Made by a program: the position numbers and the translations under genes. DNA of 64,000 nucleotides. Source: Alsobacter sp045348435. GTDB lineage: Bacteria > Pseudomonadota > Alphaproteobacteria > Rhizobiales > Beijerinckiaceae. Under the pieces are notes generated by a model, which searched no databases, was not told where the DNA came from, and saw only the letters and a list, made by a program, of their open reading frames with translations. Positions 54,461-63,658 of this stretch are shown piece by piece. The number at the start of each line of letters is the position of its first letter. Within the stretch, counting starts at the first letter, position 1. The stretch is from positions 5,146,001 to 5,210,000 of the forward strand of contig NZ_CP157484.1 in NCBI RefSeq assembly GCF_045348435.1. The letters run 5' to 3'.

Positions 54461-55444
54461 TCAGCCTCCAGTCGCGGACTTCACGAAAGAGGCGTCCCAA
54501 TATTTGTCGATCTCGCCGGACACGTCCTTCTGGATGACGCCGAGATCGTGGAACGCCTTCGCCTGGCGCTTGATCTGGTCGGGCGTGATCACCGGGCCGA
54601 GCTTGATCACCTCGGCGACCTTGGTCGCAACCGGCAGCTCGAGCCCGGTCAGCTTGGAGATCGCTTCCGAGAAGTCCTTCGGCGACTTCGACAGGGCATT
54701 CATCTTGGCCACATAGGCGTGGACGAACCGCTCTAGCGCCGCGCGCTTTTCGGTGGCGGCGTTCTTGGTGGCGACCAGCATGCCGAGCTCCGCGCCGACG
54801 GCCTTCGACTGGCTATAGTCGAGGTTCTTGGCGAAGAAGCCATAGCCCTGGATCACCGGGATGGACTCGAAGGGCTCCCATGTGACGATAGCGTCGACGT
54901 CGCCGCGCTGGAGCGCCTGGTCGAAATTCGTGCCCGCGCCCTGGATGTTGACGGCGTTGATGCTCGAATAGGGCATGCCCTTCTCGGTGAGCGTCGCGGC
55001 GAACTGGAACCACACGGCCGAGCCCGGCGCGATGCCGACCTTCTTGCCCTTCAGGTCGTCCCAGCTGTCCAGCTTGAGGCCGGTGCGGCCGATCACGTAT
55101 TTCGGCGAAGAACCCACGCCCATGATGCCGACCACGTTGGTCGAGCCGTTGGCGAGCGCGATGGCGAGGTCCGCCGGGCCGACCGCGGAGGCGTCCAGCG
55201 AGCCCGACAGCAGCGCCGTGCGGGCGTCGGCGTAACGGGCGAACTCGACGAGCTTGATCTCAACGCCCTGTTTCTTGAGCTCGTCATCCAGCAGGATGAT
55301 CGGCGCAAGGTGGCCCACCTTCTGGTAGCCGACCGTCAGGGTGACGGGCGGGTTCAGCGGAGCGGTTTGAGCCCGCGCGGCGAACGACGCCGTTGCGGTC
55401 ACGGCGAGGGCCACGAGGCCCCCCAGCATGGTACGACGTTGCAT
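54461..55444 (-). CDS. NitT/TauT-type ABC transporter substrate-binding protein
   Basis: A 327-residue periplasmic protein. The ATG at 55444 has GGAGG six bases upstream. A signal peptide (QRRTMLGGLVALAVTATASF, cut near ARAQT) precedes an SsuA/ThiY-like fold with TVGYQKVGHLAPIILLDDEL, SAVGPADLAIALANGS and GDVDAIVTWEPFES. These proteins bind sulfonates, nitriles, pyrimidines or other small N- or S-compounds. The catabolic genes around it suggest an imide- or amide-type ligand. Confidence 0.93.
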   Translation of the reverse strand: MQRRTMLGGLVALAVTATASFAARAQTAPLNPPVTLTVGYQKVGHLAPIILLDDELKKQGVEIKLVEFARYADARTALLSGSLDASAVGPADLAIALANGSTNVVGIMGVGSSPKYVIGRTGLKLDSWDDLKGKKVGIAPGSAVWFQFAATLTEKGMPYSSINAVNIQGAGTNFDQALQRGDVDAIVTWEPFESIPVIQGYGFFAKNLDYSQSKAVGAELGMLVATKNAATEKRAALERFVHAYVAKMNALSKSPKDFSEAISKLTGLELPVATKVAEVIKLGPVITPDQIKRQAKAFHDLGVIQKDVSGEIDKYWDASFVKSATGG

Positions 55445-55504
55445 CACACACCTCCCAAGTGCGGCCTGCCAAGTGCAGCCTAACCTCGGCCCTCGCGGGA
55501 ACCC

Positions 55505-56293
55505 TCATTCGCCGCGAAAAACCGGCTCCCTCTTCTCGCGAAAGGCCGCTTGGCCCTCCCGATAGTCGGCGCTCCGGAAGCAGGCCTCGACCAGATCGGC
55601 CACGGCCTGCGGATCTTGTTGCGTCTCGGGGCGGCCGAGTTCGGCCAGCGCGCGCTTGGCGGCGCGCAGCGTGAGTGGCGCGTTGCCGGCGATCATGGCG
55701 AGGCGGCCGGCGAGTTCGTCGTCGAAGCGCTCCTCCGGCCAGACCTGGTTTACGATCCGAAGCTGGGCGGCCTCGTCGGCGTCCACGATCCGGGCCGAGA
55801 GCAGGATGTCGCAAGCCACTGTGAAACCAACCTTCTGCACCAGGGTGCGCACGCCCTCAAGGCTATAGCCGAGCCCGAGTCGGGCCGCCGGAACCCGGAA
55901 ACGCGATCCGGCCGCGGCGAACCGCAGGTCGCAGGCCATCGCCAAGCCCATGCCGCCGCCGAAGCACGCGCCCCTGATGGCGGCCACGGTGGGCTTGGAG
56001 ACGTTCATCAACGCCGCATCGCCCCGCGCGACCGCGTCGTCGTAAGCTACGACGCCCGCCTCGGTGTCGCGCGCCTCGCCGAACTGGGAGATGTCGGCTC
56101 CCGCGCAGAAGGCGCGGTCCCCAGCACCCGTGAGCAGAATCACCCGGACCTCCCGGTCATTCTCGGCTTCGGTCACGAGCTCCGGGAGCAGGCGCCACAT
56201 GCGGATCGTCATGGCGTTGCGCCGGGCGGGATTGTCAATCGACAGCTCGGCGACGCCGGCGCGCACCTGGTAGCGGATCGTCGGCTCTTCCAT
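55505..56293 (-). CDS. enoyl-CoA hydratase/isomerase family protein
   Basis: A 262-residue crotonase-fold enzyme. The oxyanion-hole segments FCAGADISQFGE and IRGACFGGGMGLAMACDLRF are present, with a standard C-terminal helix ending in EKREPVFRGE. The ATG overlaps the stop of the CoA-transferase gene by one base (TGATG). It would hydrate or isomerise an unsaturated CoA ester produced by the acyl-CoA dehydrogenase in the operon. Confidence 0.92.
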   Translation of the reverse strand: MEEPTIRYQVRAGVAELSIDNPARRNAMTIRMWRLLPELVTEAENDREVRVILLTGAGDRAFCAGADISQFGEARDTEAGVVAYDDAVARGDAALMNVSKPTVAAIRGACFGGGMGLAMACDLRFAAAGSRFRVPAARLGLGYSLEGVRTLVQKVGFTVACDILLSARIVDADEAAQLRIVNQVWPEERFDDELAGRLAMIAGNAPLTLRAAKRALAELGRPETQQDPQAVADLVEACFRSADYREGQAAFREKREPVFRGE

Positions 56294-57486
56294 CACACCA
56301 CTCCCGCGCGACGGAGGCGCTCGATGTCGCCGGCGCCGTAGCCGGCTCGCGCCAGCACCTCGTCCGTGTGCTCGCCTGGATCCGGCACGGCGCTGACCAC
56401 GGCTGCGGGCGTGCGGGACAGCTGCACCGGCTGGCCGACCACCCGGATGTCGCCGCGTGCCGGATGGCGGACGGGCGCGGCGATCCCGAGATGCTGGACC
56501 TGCGGGTCGGCGAACACCTCGTCCATGTGGTAGATCGGGCCCGCCGGGACGCGCTCGCGCTCCAGCCGCTCGAGCCATTCGGCCGAGCCGCGCTGACGGA
56601 ACACCTCCGCCAGGATCTCGCGCAGTTTCGGCCGGTTGCGAAACCGGTCCGCCTGGGTGGCGAATTGCGGATCCTCCAGCAGATCCGGGCGCTCGATGGC
56701 CCGGCAGAAATTCGCCCAGTGCCCCTCGCCGCCGACGCCGATATTGATGAAGCCGTCCGCCGTGGCGACGACGCCCATCGGGGTGGAGTAAGGGTGCTCG
56801 TTCCCGGCCTGCCCGGGGACCTCGCCGTCGACCAGGTACAGCGCGGCCTGGAAGTCGCAGAGCGCGATCTGGGCCTGCAGGAGCGAGGTATGGACCCACT
56901 GGCCCTCTCCCGAGCGCTCGCGCTCCTGGAGGGCGACCAAGATCCCGGTCGCCGCGTAAAGTCCCGCCGCGCTGTCGGCCACCGCCACGCCGGCGCGGAC
57001 AGGGCCTTGCCCGGGAAGGCCCGTCACCCACATCAGCCCGCCCATGCCCTGCGCGATCTGGTCGAAGCCGGCGCGATCCCGATAGGGGCCGGTCTGGCCG
57101 AAGCCCGAGATCGAGGCCAGGATGATGCGCTTGTTCACCTGCCTCAGGGACTCGTAGTCGATCCCGAGCCGATCCTTGACGTCCGGCCGGAAGTTCTCGA
57201 CGACGACGTCCGCGGTCTCGACCAGGCGCAGGAACACGTCGCGGCCTTCGGGCCGCTTCAGGTTCAGCGTCAGCGAGCGCTTGTTGCGATGCAGGTTCTG
57301 CATGTCATAGCCGTGGCGGGGCCCGGACATAAACTCGTTCGGGTCGACGCCGGGCGGCGCCTCCACCTTGATCACGTCCGCGCCGAAGTCGGCCAGGACC
57401 CGGCAGCATGTCGGGCCGGCCCTGACGCGGGTCAGGTCCAGGACGACCAGGCCTTCGAGCGCCCGCGAGGGGTCAGGCGTCGTCAT
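56293..57486 (-). CDS. CaiB/BaiF family (class III) CoA-transferase
   Basis: A 397-residue class III CoA-transferase. Family blocks are LEGLVVLDLTRVRAGPTCCR, VIKVEAPPGVDP, LNLKRPEGRDVFLRLVETAD and GFGQTGPYRDRAGFDQIAQG, whose Asp in the FD context is the catalytic residue position. It moves CoA from a donor such as succinyl-CoA to a carboxylate. In this operon it would activate the acid released by the amidase. It overlaps the amidase stop by four bases. Confidence 0.93.
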   Translation of the reverse strand: MTTPDPSRALEGLVVLDLTRVRAGPTCCRVLADFGADVIKVEAPPGVDPNEFMSGPRHGYDMQNLHRNKRSLTLNLKRPEGRDVFLRLVETADVVVENFRPDVKDRLGIDYESLRQVNKRIILASISGFGQTGPYRDRAGFDQIAQGMGGLMWVTGLPGQGPVRAGVAVADSAAGLYAATGILVALQERERSGEGQWVHTSLLQAQIALCDFQAALYLVDGEVPGQAGNEHPYSTPMGVVATADGFINIGVGGEGHWANFCRAIERPDLLEDPQFATQADRFRNRPKLREILAEVFRQRGSAEWLERLERERVPAGPIYHMDEVFADPQVQHLGIAAPVRHPARGDIRVVGQPVQLSRTPAAVVSAVPDPGEHTDEVLARAGYGAGDIERLRRAGVV

Positions 57487-58760
57487 GCGCGCATCTCCGA
57501 AACACGGGTGGATGACGGGTCCGCGGCGAGGCGGGCTTCAAGTTCCATCGCCAGCGCCAGGAGCGCGCGATCCGATCCTGGCGGCCCGACCAGTTGCACT
57601 GCAAGCGGCGCGCCCGCCTCGTCCGCGCCGGCCGGGACCGCGACCGCCGGCCAGCCGAGCAGGTTGACGAAACGCGTCAGGGCGGAGAGTTCGTAGAGCG
57701 TCCGCGCGCTGAACTCCGGCGAGGCGGGGTCGCAGGCTGCGACGGTCGGCGTCTCGATCCGCATGACCGGAAGCAGGATGGCGTCAGCCCCTTGCAGGAT
57801 TCCGGCGGCCGGGGTCCCCCGGAACGCGGCCATGGCGGCGCGCGCCTCCGCGATCTCGGCGGCCGGGAGGGCGGCGCCCTTGGCCAATCGCCGCGCCAGA
57901 GTTCCGGGCAGCGCTCCGCTCGCCAGGAGAGCCCGGTGCTGTTCGGCCGCTTCGGCCTGCAGCAGCATCAGGCAGGGGCCGTCGCACCGATTCAGCAGCC
58001 GCAGCAGGTCCAGTGGCGCGGACGGGACGGGCAGGGCATGCCGGGCGGCGTCGGCCGCGCGCGCTACCGCGGGCCGGCATTGGGCGACGACGTCCTCGGC
58101 GACTGCGACGCGCCGCATCGGTCCCGAGCCGGAGGACGCGAACACCTCCCCGAGACGCGCCAGCACCGCGCAGGACCCGGCCAGGAATCCGATGCTGTCC
58201 AGCGAGGGCGCGAGCGGCATGGCGCCGTCCACCGGAACGAGCCCGTGCGTGGGCTTCCATGCGGCCACCCCGCAGGCCTGCGCCGGAATGCGCAGCGATC
58301 CAGCCGTGTCCGAGCCGACGGCGAAATCCACCAGCCCCGCCGCGACCGCCACGGCGGAGCCGGACGACGACCCTCCGCAGATGCGGTGGGCCGAGCGAGG
58401 ATTGACGGGGCGGCCCAGCGGCTCGTTCGCACCCGAAGGCTCGAAAGCCAGGGGCGTCATCTGGGTGAAGCCGACCCGAAGCGCGCCCGCGCGGTCGAGG
58501 GTGTCCAGCACGGAGGCGGCGGTGGCCGGCGCCGCGCCCGGGGGCTTCGGCAGCCCGCACCCGGGCGCGCGCCGCGGCGCGTCGAACATGTCCTTCGCCG
58601 CGTAGGCGAGGCCGGAAAGCGGCCCTTCGGGCGCGGGCGCCAGCTCCCGTGCGACCTCGACGAAGCATCCCAGCCGCGCGCCAGCCTGCCGGATCCACGC
58701 CAGACGCTCCGGCGAGGTCGTATGCGGGGGATTTGAGGGGGAGGACGCCGCGGCCGACAT
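57483..58760 (-). CDS. amidase (amidase-signature family)
   Basis: A 425-residue Ser-cisSer-Lys amidase. The Lys is in GLAYAAKDMFDAP, and the Gly/Ser-rich signature is CGGSSSGSAVAVAAGLVDFA followed by GSDTAGSLRIPA containing the nucleophilic Ser. Length and the closing WPAVAVPAG segment are normal. It hydrolyses an amide to acid plus ammonia. The start is 2 bp after the acyl-CoA dehydrogenase stop and its own stop overlaps the CoA-transferase start, so deamidation and CoA activation are tightly linked. Confidence 0.93.
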   Translation of the reverse strand: MSAAASSPSNPPHTTSPERLAWIRQAGARLGCFVEVARELAPAPEGPLSGLAYAAKDMFDAPRRAPGCGLPKPPGAAPATAASVLDTLDRAGALRVGFTQMTPLAFEPSGANEPLGRPVNPRSAHRICGGSSSGSAVAVAAGLVDFAVGSDTAGSLRIPAQACGVAAWKPTHGLVPVDGAMPLAPSLDSIGFLAGSCAVLARLGEVFASSGSGPMRRVAVAEDVVAQCRPAVARAADAARHALPVPSAPLDLLRLLNRCDGPCLMLLQAEAAEQHRALLASGALPGTLARRLAKGAALPAAEIAEARAAMAAFRGTPAAGILQGADAILLPVMRIETPTVAACDPASPEFSARTLYELSALTRFVNLLGWPAVAVPAGADEAGAPLAVQLVGPPGSDRALLALAMELEARLAADPSSTRVSEMRA

Positions 58761-58762
58761 CG

Positions 58763-59932
58763 TCAGTAGGACCGCGGCATGCCGAGGACGTGCTCGCCCA
58801 CATAGGCCAGGATGAGGTTGGTCGAGATCGGCGCCACCTGGTAGAGCCGCGTCTCGCGGAACTTGCGCTCCACGTCGTATTCGGCCGCGAAGCCGAACCC
58901 GCCATGGGTCTGCAGGCAGGCGTTGGCGGCCTCCCAGGACGCGTCTGCGCACAGCAGTTTGGCCATGTTGGCCTCCGCCCCGTAGGGCTGCCCGGCGTCG
59001 TGCAGCGCGGCCGCCTTGTAGCGCATCAGGTCGGCGGCCTGGGCGTTCACATACGCGCGGGCGATCGGAAACTGGACGCCCTGGTTCTGGCCGATGGGCC
59101 GGTCGAACACCACCCGCTCGCTGGCGTATCGCCGCGCCCGGTCGACGAACCAGAAGGCGTCGCCCACGCACTCGGCGGCTATCAGCACGCGCTCGGCGTT
59201 GAGGCCTTCCAGGATGGTCTTGAAACCCTTCCCTTCGGCCCCGACAAGGTTCTCGGCCGGCACTTCGAGGTTGTCGAAGAACACCTCGTTGGTCTCGTGG
59301 TTGACCATGTTGCGGATCGGCCGCAGCGACATCCCGTCGCCCAGCGCCTGCGCGGTCTCGACGAGGAACACGGAGAGGCCTTCGGACTTGCGGGCGACCT
59401 GGTCCAGCGGGGTGGTGCGGGCGAGCACCAGGATCAGGTCCGAGTGCTGCACGCGGGAGGTCCAGACTTTCTGGCCGTTGATGACCCAGCGGTCGCCCTT
59501 GCGCACCGCGGTCGTCTTCAGCTTGGTGGTGTCGGACCCGGTGGTCGGTTCGGTGACGGCCATGGACTGCAGCCGGAGCTCGCCGGACGCGATCCGCGGC
59601 AGGTAGCGCTCCTTCTGCTCCGCGGAGCCAGCCCGCAGGAGCGTGGACATATTGTACATCTGGCCGTGCACGGCGCCCGAGTTGCCGCCGGACCTGTTGA
59701 TCTCCTCCATGACGATGGAGGCTTCGGTCAGGCCGAGGCCGGACCCGCCGAACTCCTGCGGGATCAGCGCCGCCAGCCAGCCGGCGCGAGTCAGGGCGTC
59801 GGCGAATGTTTCCGGGTAGCCGCGTTCCTCGTCGACCTGGCGCCAATAAGCGCCGTCAAAGCGGCTGCACAGATCGCGGATGGCCTCACGAAGGTCGGAG
59901 TGGTCGTGAGCCGAAGGCATGGAGATGGGCAT
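58763..59932 (-). CDS. acyl-CoA dehydrogenase family protein
   Basis: A 389-residue flavoenzyme. Motifs seen are LIPQEFGGSGLGLTEAS, the FAD-binding MAVTEPTTGSDTTKLKTTA, WVINGQKVWTSRVQHSDLIL, GFKTILEGLNAERVLIAAEC and the C-terminal QTHGGFGFAAEYDVERKFRE. The start at 59932 (MPISMPSAHD) has GGGA upstream; a later ATG at 59920 is possible. It would insert the double bond into the CoA ester formed by the CaiB-type transferase. It is the first enzyme gene of the operon, 68 bp after the LysR gene. Confidence 0.93.
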   Translation of the reverse strand: MPISMPSAHDHSDLREAIRDLCSRFDGAYWRQVDEERGYPETFADALTRAGWLAALIPQEFGGSGLGLTEASIVMEEINRSGGNSGAVHGQMYNMSTLLRAGSAEQKERYLPRIASGELRLQSMAVTEPTTGSDTTKLKTTAVRKGDRWVINGQKVWTSRVQHSDLILVLARTTPLDQVARKSEGLSVFLVETAQALGDGMSLRPIRNMVNHETNEVFFDNLEVPAENLVGAEGKGFKTILEGLNAERVLIAAECVGDAFWFVDRARRYASERVVFDRPIGQNQGVQFPIARAYVNAQAADLMRYKAAALHDAGQPYGAEANMAKLLCADASWEAANACLQTHGGFGFAAEYDVERKFRETRLYQVAPISTNLILAYVGEHVLGMPRSY

Positions 59933-60000
59933 CGGAACATCCCTGTGTCCGCTGCAGTACACGCTATTTGGCGTTTTGCTGGAATGAGAATTGCGGGAAC

Positions 60001-60942
60001 TCAGATTTCCAGATCTTCGAAACCGGCGGACCGTGTGTCCTCGCGCCGTGCGTCCGAGACGCCCAGCAGTTCGGCCATGAGCCGCGCCGCCGGTGCATCA
60101 AGCGGATCCTCGGCCGAGATACAGATCTCCAGCGCGCGATTGGCCCAGGGTTCGTCCAAGCGAACGAGCCGCAAGCCAAGCGCGTCGGCGAGCGGCCGCA
60201 GCGCGTCCTCGGGGAGGATGCCGACGCCCAGGCCATGGCGGATCATCTGGCACATGACCTCGAAGCTGCGGACCTGCACGCGCAGCTTCAGGTAGCGTCC
60301 GGCGTCCCGGGCGCGTTCGGTGATCAGGCGATGGATCGCCGTTCCGGCGTCGAGCGAGACGAGGTCCTCGTTGAACAGCGTCTCCAAAGTCACGCAATGG
60401 CGGCTCGCCAGCGGATGGTCGGCCGGGACCGCGACGGCCAGCCGGTCCTCCGTGTACGGATAGGTGAGCAGTCCTTGCGTCGCCGCCCCGCGGACGATGA
60501 CGCCGATGTCCGCCTGGCCGCGCTGGATGGCCTCGATGGTCTCGACCGTGGGGCGCTCTTCCAGGTCCAGCTTGATGTCGGGATGCGCCTTGGTGAAGCG
60601 GGCGAGATCCGAAGCGAGGCGCTGCACCAGGGCCGAGCTGGAGCCGAAGACCCTCACGCGGCCGCGAACGCCGCTGCGGTGTTCCGCCATGTTCGCCGCG
60701 AACTGGTCCGCGAGCCGCAGCACGATGCGCCCGTAGCGCAGCATGGTGAGGCCCGCAGACGTTGGCTCGACCCCGTGCGGCTTGCGTAGGACTAGGTCGG
60801 CCCCGGCCTCCCGCTCCAGCAGCTTCACCCTCCGGCTCGCGGCCGACACGGCGAGGTTCAACTGCTCGGCTGCGCGGCTGAGGCTCTTGGCTTCGCACAT
60901 GGCGACGAACAGGCGCAGGCTGAGAAGGTCGTGCCGGAACAT
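60001..60942 (-). CDS. LysR family transcriptional regulator
   Basis: A 313-residue regulator. The winged helix is SLRLFVAMCEAKSLSRAAEQ followed by LNLAVSAASRRVKLLEREAG, and the effector domain is of standard length. Unlike most LysR genes it is not divergent but lies upstream on the same strand as the operon, 68 bp before the acyl-CoA dehydrogenase gene, so it may be both regulator and first gene. The start at 60942 (MFRHDLLS) is preferred over upstream ATGs that lack a matching N-terminus. Confidence 0.92.
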   Translation of the reverse strand: MFRHDLLSLRLFVAMCEAKSLSRAAEQLNLAVSAASRRVKLLEREAGADLVLRKPHGVEPTSAGLTMLRYGRIVLRLADQFAANMAEHRSGVRGRVRVFGSSSALVQRLASDLARFTKAHPDIKLDLEERPTVETIEAIQRGQADIGVIVRGAATQGLLTYPYTEDRLAVAVPADHPLASRHCVTLETLFNEDLVSLDAGTAIHRLITERARDAGRYLKLRVQVRSFEVMCQMIRHGLGVGILPEDALRPLADALGLRLVRLDEPWANRALEICISAEDPLDAPAARLMAELLGVSDARREDTRSAGFEDLEI

Positions 60943-61041
60943 GCCGCGATGATGCTGGCCCACGGCCCGCCGCGCCAGCATCATTGCTCGAGGGCGCGCC
61001 CAATCGGCCCCATTTAGGGGCGCGGAGCGGCCGGCCTACTC

Positions 61042-61126
61042 GGGAATTCCTTACGCAGAACTCCCCGGCGCTGTGGAGCGACAGGGAGTTTTCAGCACGT
61101 CGACGATGAATGTCAGGGAGGCTTGA
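61042..61126 (+). pseudogene. serine recombinase C-terminal tail relic, copy 3
   Basis: The plus strand encodes SGIPYAELPGAVERQGVFST and a stop at 61124-61126. It aligns with NAKLPGAGERRGVL of the relic at tRNA-fMet; at the DNA level CGCTCCACAGCGCCGGGGAG on the minus strand differs at one position from the copy there. AACTCCC and GGGAGTT arms (61059-61090) form a hairpin, as in copy 1. It has the opposite orientation to copies 1 and 2. Confidence 0.6.
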
Positions 61127-63642
61127 TGACTTTGAAGCACGTGAGAGTCCAAAGTTGCCTGAGCGCAACCGCCAGTCCGGCCGCTCGCCTGCTCCGGCTG
61201 CGTATGAGGCTCGTTCTGCTTCGCCAAAGCCTGCCAGCGCTGTCCGGCTTGGTATCGCCAAGCCATCCGCCCCTGGTCATCGAGGGCGAAGAGGCTCAGC
61301 CAGCCGTTCTCGAACAGGGGGCGGATGTCGGGATGGCGCTCGAGTATCGCAATGATGGCCTGCCGCGGAGCTTCGACAAGGACGGATAGGCGAAGCGGCT
61401 CGTGGACCAGATGGGCCCCGTTATGCACGGATTGCCAGGGCAGGCCTGCACGCAGCAGCCCGCCATTGCCTTCGACCACGCCGATCCCGCCAGTCACGTT
61501 GTGGAGGAGCTTGTTACCCGCGCCGAACGTCTCCGGGGCGACGCTGGACCCGTAATACTGCAGGCTGATCCAGCTCGCGACCACTACAGGCGCGGTCAGG
61601 ATGAGCTCGAGCACCCCGAAATCCTCGTCCCGCCGCCAGTCATAGTCGTGCAGGAAGACGCGGCCCTGCAGGTTGCGTCCCTTCGTACGCCGGCGTGGAG
61701 CGGCGATGAAGGCTTGGCACCCGGCAAGGCCCCATTCGGGCCGCAGCTCCGCCCAGTTCCGCGCACGCCGCCTGATGTCCCCGGAGCGGCCCGACCCTGG
61801 AAGGCGGAGCGCCCGTTCTCCCCGCGCAAGCGCGCCGGCGGCGGCGAACCAGCTTTTCACCTGGGCAAGAAGCTTGGCGTGGCCGTTTCTGGGACCGTCG
61901 CAGTCGTAGAGTGTGACGCTGTCGGTTGTCGTGTCGTGAAGAGCGGCGACGAAGAGCGTATCCTGCGGGATGACGACGCCTTGTTCGGCCAAGCCGGCGC
62001 GTATGTCCGGCTCGTTGAGGAGCCGTGCGAAGAGGCGGGCGTTCACGTCCCCCGCGTAGCCGCCGCAGGCGCCGCATTGGAGAGCACTGGCGTGCGGGTT
62101 GTTCACGACGCCCGCGCCATGTCCGGCCAACACCACGATCCGGGCGAAGTCGCCCGTCAGCGACATCGCCTTTAGGACCCTAGCGGCCATGTCGAGCCGA
62201 GATTCGAATGGCAATGCGGGCTCGAAGCGCGGCGCCGGGCCCCCCGGCGCCTCGACCGGCGCGAGGCTCAGGCCGTCACGCAGCAGCTTTCCGGCGTAAA
62301 TCGGACCGGCCGCCTCAACGAAGGCGAAGGAGGAGATGGCGGCCAGCCGGAAGCGGCCCCACGCCCGCTTTGCCCGGGCCGCCACGCGCGCCGCCCGCTC
62401 CCGGGCTGCGCCGCCTGACGACGGATCTCCCGCGCAGGTGAAGAGGCCCGGCTTCAGCAAAACCGGCGACCGCGACTCAGCCGCTTCACATCCGAAACGA
62501 CGATGCGACAGGCCCAGGCCGAAGAAGCCCGCGAAACCCAGCGTTTGGATGCCGGGGTCCAGGCTCTCCAGTGCGCGCCGGAATATCTCGGAGCGCACGT
62601 CGATGCAAAAAGCCATCTGAAGGGTCGGCAAGGTCGGCGCCGTCGCGGCCGTCGAAGAGCCAAGCTCGGCCTGCAACCGGCGTTGCGCGGCGCGCTCTAC
62701 CGCGTCCTGGAGAACGGCGTCCACGACGTCGTCGTGCGTGGGAGCCAGCGGCCGGGCGTGCGCGGCGATCGTCTTCCGCCATCCGTCCTGCAACAGCAAG
62801 CCTTCCTGGAGAAACAGCGCTTCCTCCCACAGGATGCGAATGGCCAGGATCTCAGTCACGGCGTCATCGGCCTCGCCGGCCAGCTCTGCCTCCCAGAGCC
62901 GGAACCGCGCAAACTGCGCCCAACCGCCGAGATCCATCAGCAGCCGGTGAAAATAGGTGTCTAGCGCCGCCTCGGTCAGGCCCAGCCGCGCGACGGCGCG
63001 CGCCAGCGCCTGTGCGGCTGTCTCGGGCGCGCCAGCGACCGTGGCGGCGAAGCCGCGAAGGCCGGCGATTTCCGGTGTAATGTCGTGCGTAGCGAAGACG
63101 CGCCAGGCCGGATAGGGGCTTCCTTCCCGCGGGGCGGCCCAGAGGGCCTGGCCCTTGTCGAAGTATCCGGCCGCCCAGTGCCCGATGCGCTCGGCGATCA
63201 GCCCTGGCCAGTCGACGCCGCCGGCTTCGCGCGCGAGGTCGGCGACAGTGGGCAGCGCCCTCGGCGGCGGCGGCTCCTGCCTAACGGCTTGCTTCAGCAA
63301 ATCCAGAGTTCGCGGTCGGCGCTGCTCGTCGGCGGCGCCCAGCGCGGCCGCGAGGTCCGCGTCGATGATCGCGCCCTCCCTTATCCGCTCGCCGTACCAC
63401 GCGCGAGGCATGGTGATCCTTGCACCGGCGACCCGCCTCAAGCGGGCCGCCGCGTCGGGAAGCGGTTCGCCAGCCTGGCCCATGAACACATTCACGGCCA
63501 CGCTGGAGGAAAGGGGCCAGAGGGGCGGAATCGCGCGGGCCGCGCGGTCCGCCGCCGCGACGATCGCCTGCTGCGTCGGCCCGGACAACGAGGACGGCGA
63601 CGAAATGGGTTCAGAGGTCATCAGCATGGGGTCACCTGTCAT
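61051..63642 (-). CDS. dabA: inorganic carbon transporter subunit DabA (DUF2309/UPF0753)
   Basis: An 863-residue cytoplasmic subunit of the DabAB energy-coupled CO2/bicarbonate accumulation pump. The beta-carbonic-anhydrase-like zinc ligands are present as Cys346 and Asp348 (FCIDVRSE), His508 (GHGAG) and Cys523 (LQCGACGG). Start at 63642 lies 16 bp after dabB; ATGs at 63627 and 63621 are alternatives and the former has AGGTGA upstream. The last about 50 residues, after AWRYQAGQRWQAL, are not family-like and read antisense through the recombinase relic before stopping at 61051, so the natural C-terminus may have been replaced. Confidence 0.9.
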   Translation of the reverse strand: MTGDPMLMTSEPISSPSSLSGPTQQAIVAAADRAARAIPPLWPLSSSVAVNVFMGQAGEPLPDAAARLRRVAGARITMPRAWYGERIREGAIIDADLAAALGAADEQRRPRTLDLLKQAVRQEPPPPRALPTVADLAREAGGVDWPGLIAERIGHWAAGYFDKGQALWAAPREGSPYPAWRVFATHDITPEIAGLRGFAATVAGAPETAAQALARAVARLGLTEAALDTYFHRLLMDLGGWAQFARFRLWEAELAGEADDAVTEILAIRILWEEALFLQEGLLLQDGWRKTIAAHARPLAPTHDDVVDAVLQDAVERAAQRRLQAELGSSTAATAPTLPTLQMAFCIDVRSEIFRRALESLDPGIQTLGFAGFFGLGLSHRRFGCEAAESRSPVLLKPGLFTCAGDPSSGGAARERAARVAARAKRAWGRFRLAAISSFAFVEAAGPIYAGKLLRDGLSLAPVEAPGGPAPRFEPALPFESRLDMAARVLKAMSLTGDFARIVVLAGHGAGVVNNPHASALQCGACGGYAGDVNARLFARLLNEPDIRAGLAEQGVVIPQDTLFVAALHDTTTDSVTLYDCDGPRNGHAKLLAQVKSWFAAAGALARGERALRLPGSGRSGDIRRRARNWAELRPEWGLAGCQAFIAAPRRRTKGRNLQGRVFLHDYDWRRDEDFGVLELILTAPVVVASWISLQYYGSSVAPETFGAGNKLLHNVTGGIGVVEGNGGLLRAGLPWQSVHNGAHLVHEPLRLSVLVEAPRQAIIAILERHPDIRPLFENGWLSLFALDDQGRMAWRYQAGQRWQALAKQNEPHTQPEQASGRTGGCAQATLDSHVLQSHQASLTFIVDVLKTPCRSTAPGSSA

Positions 63643-63658
63643 GGATCGCGAGGCAGGC

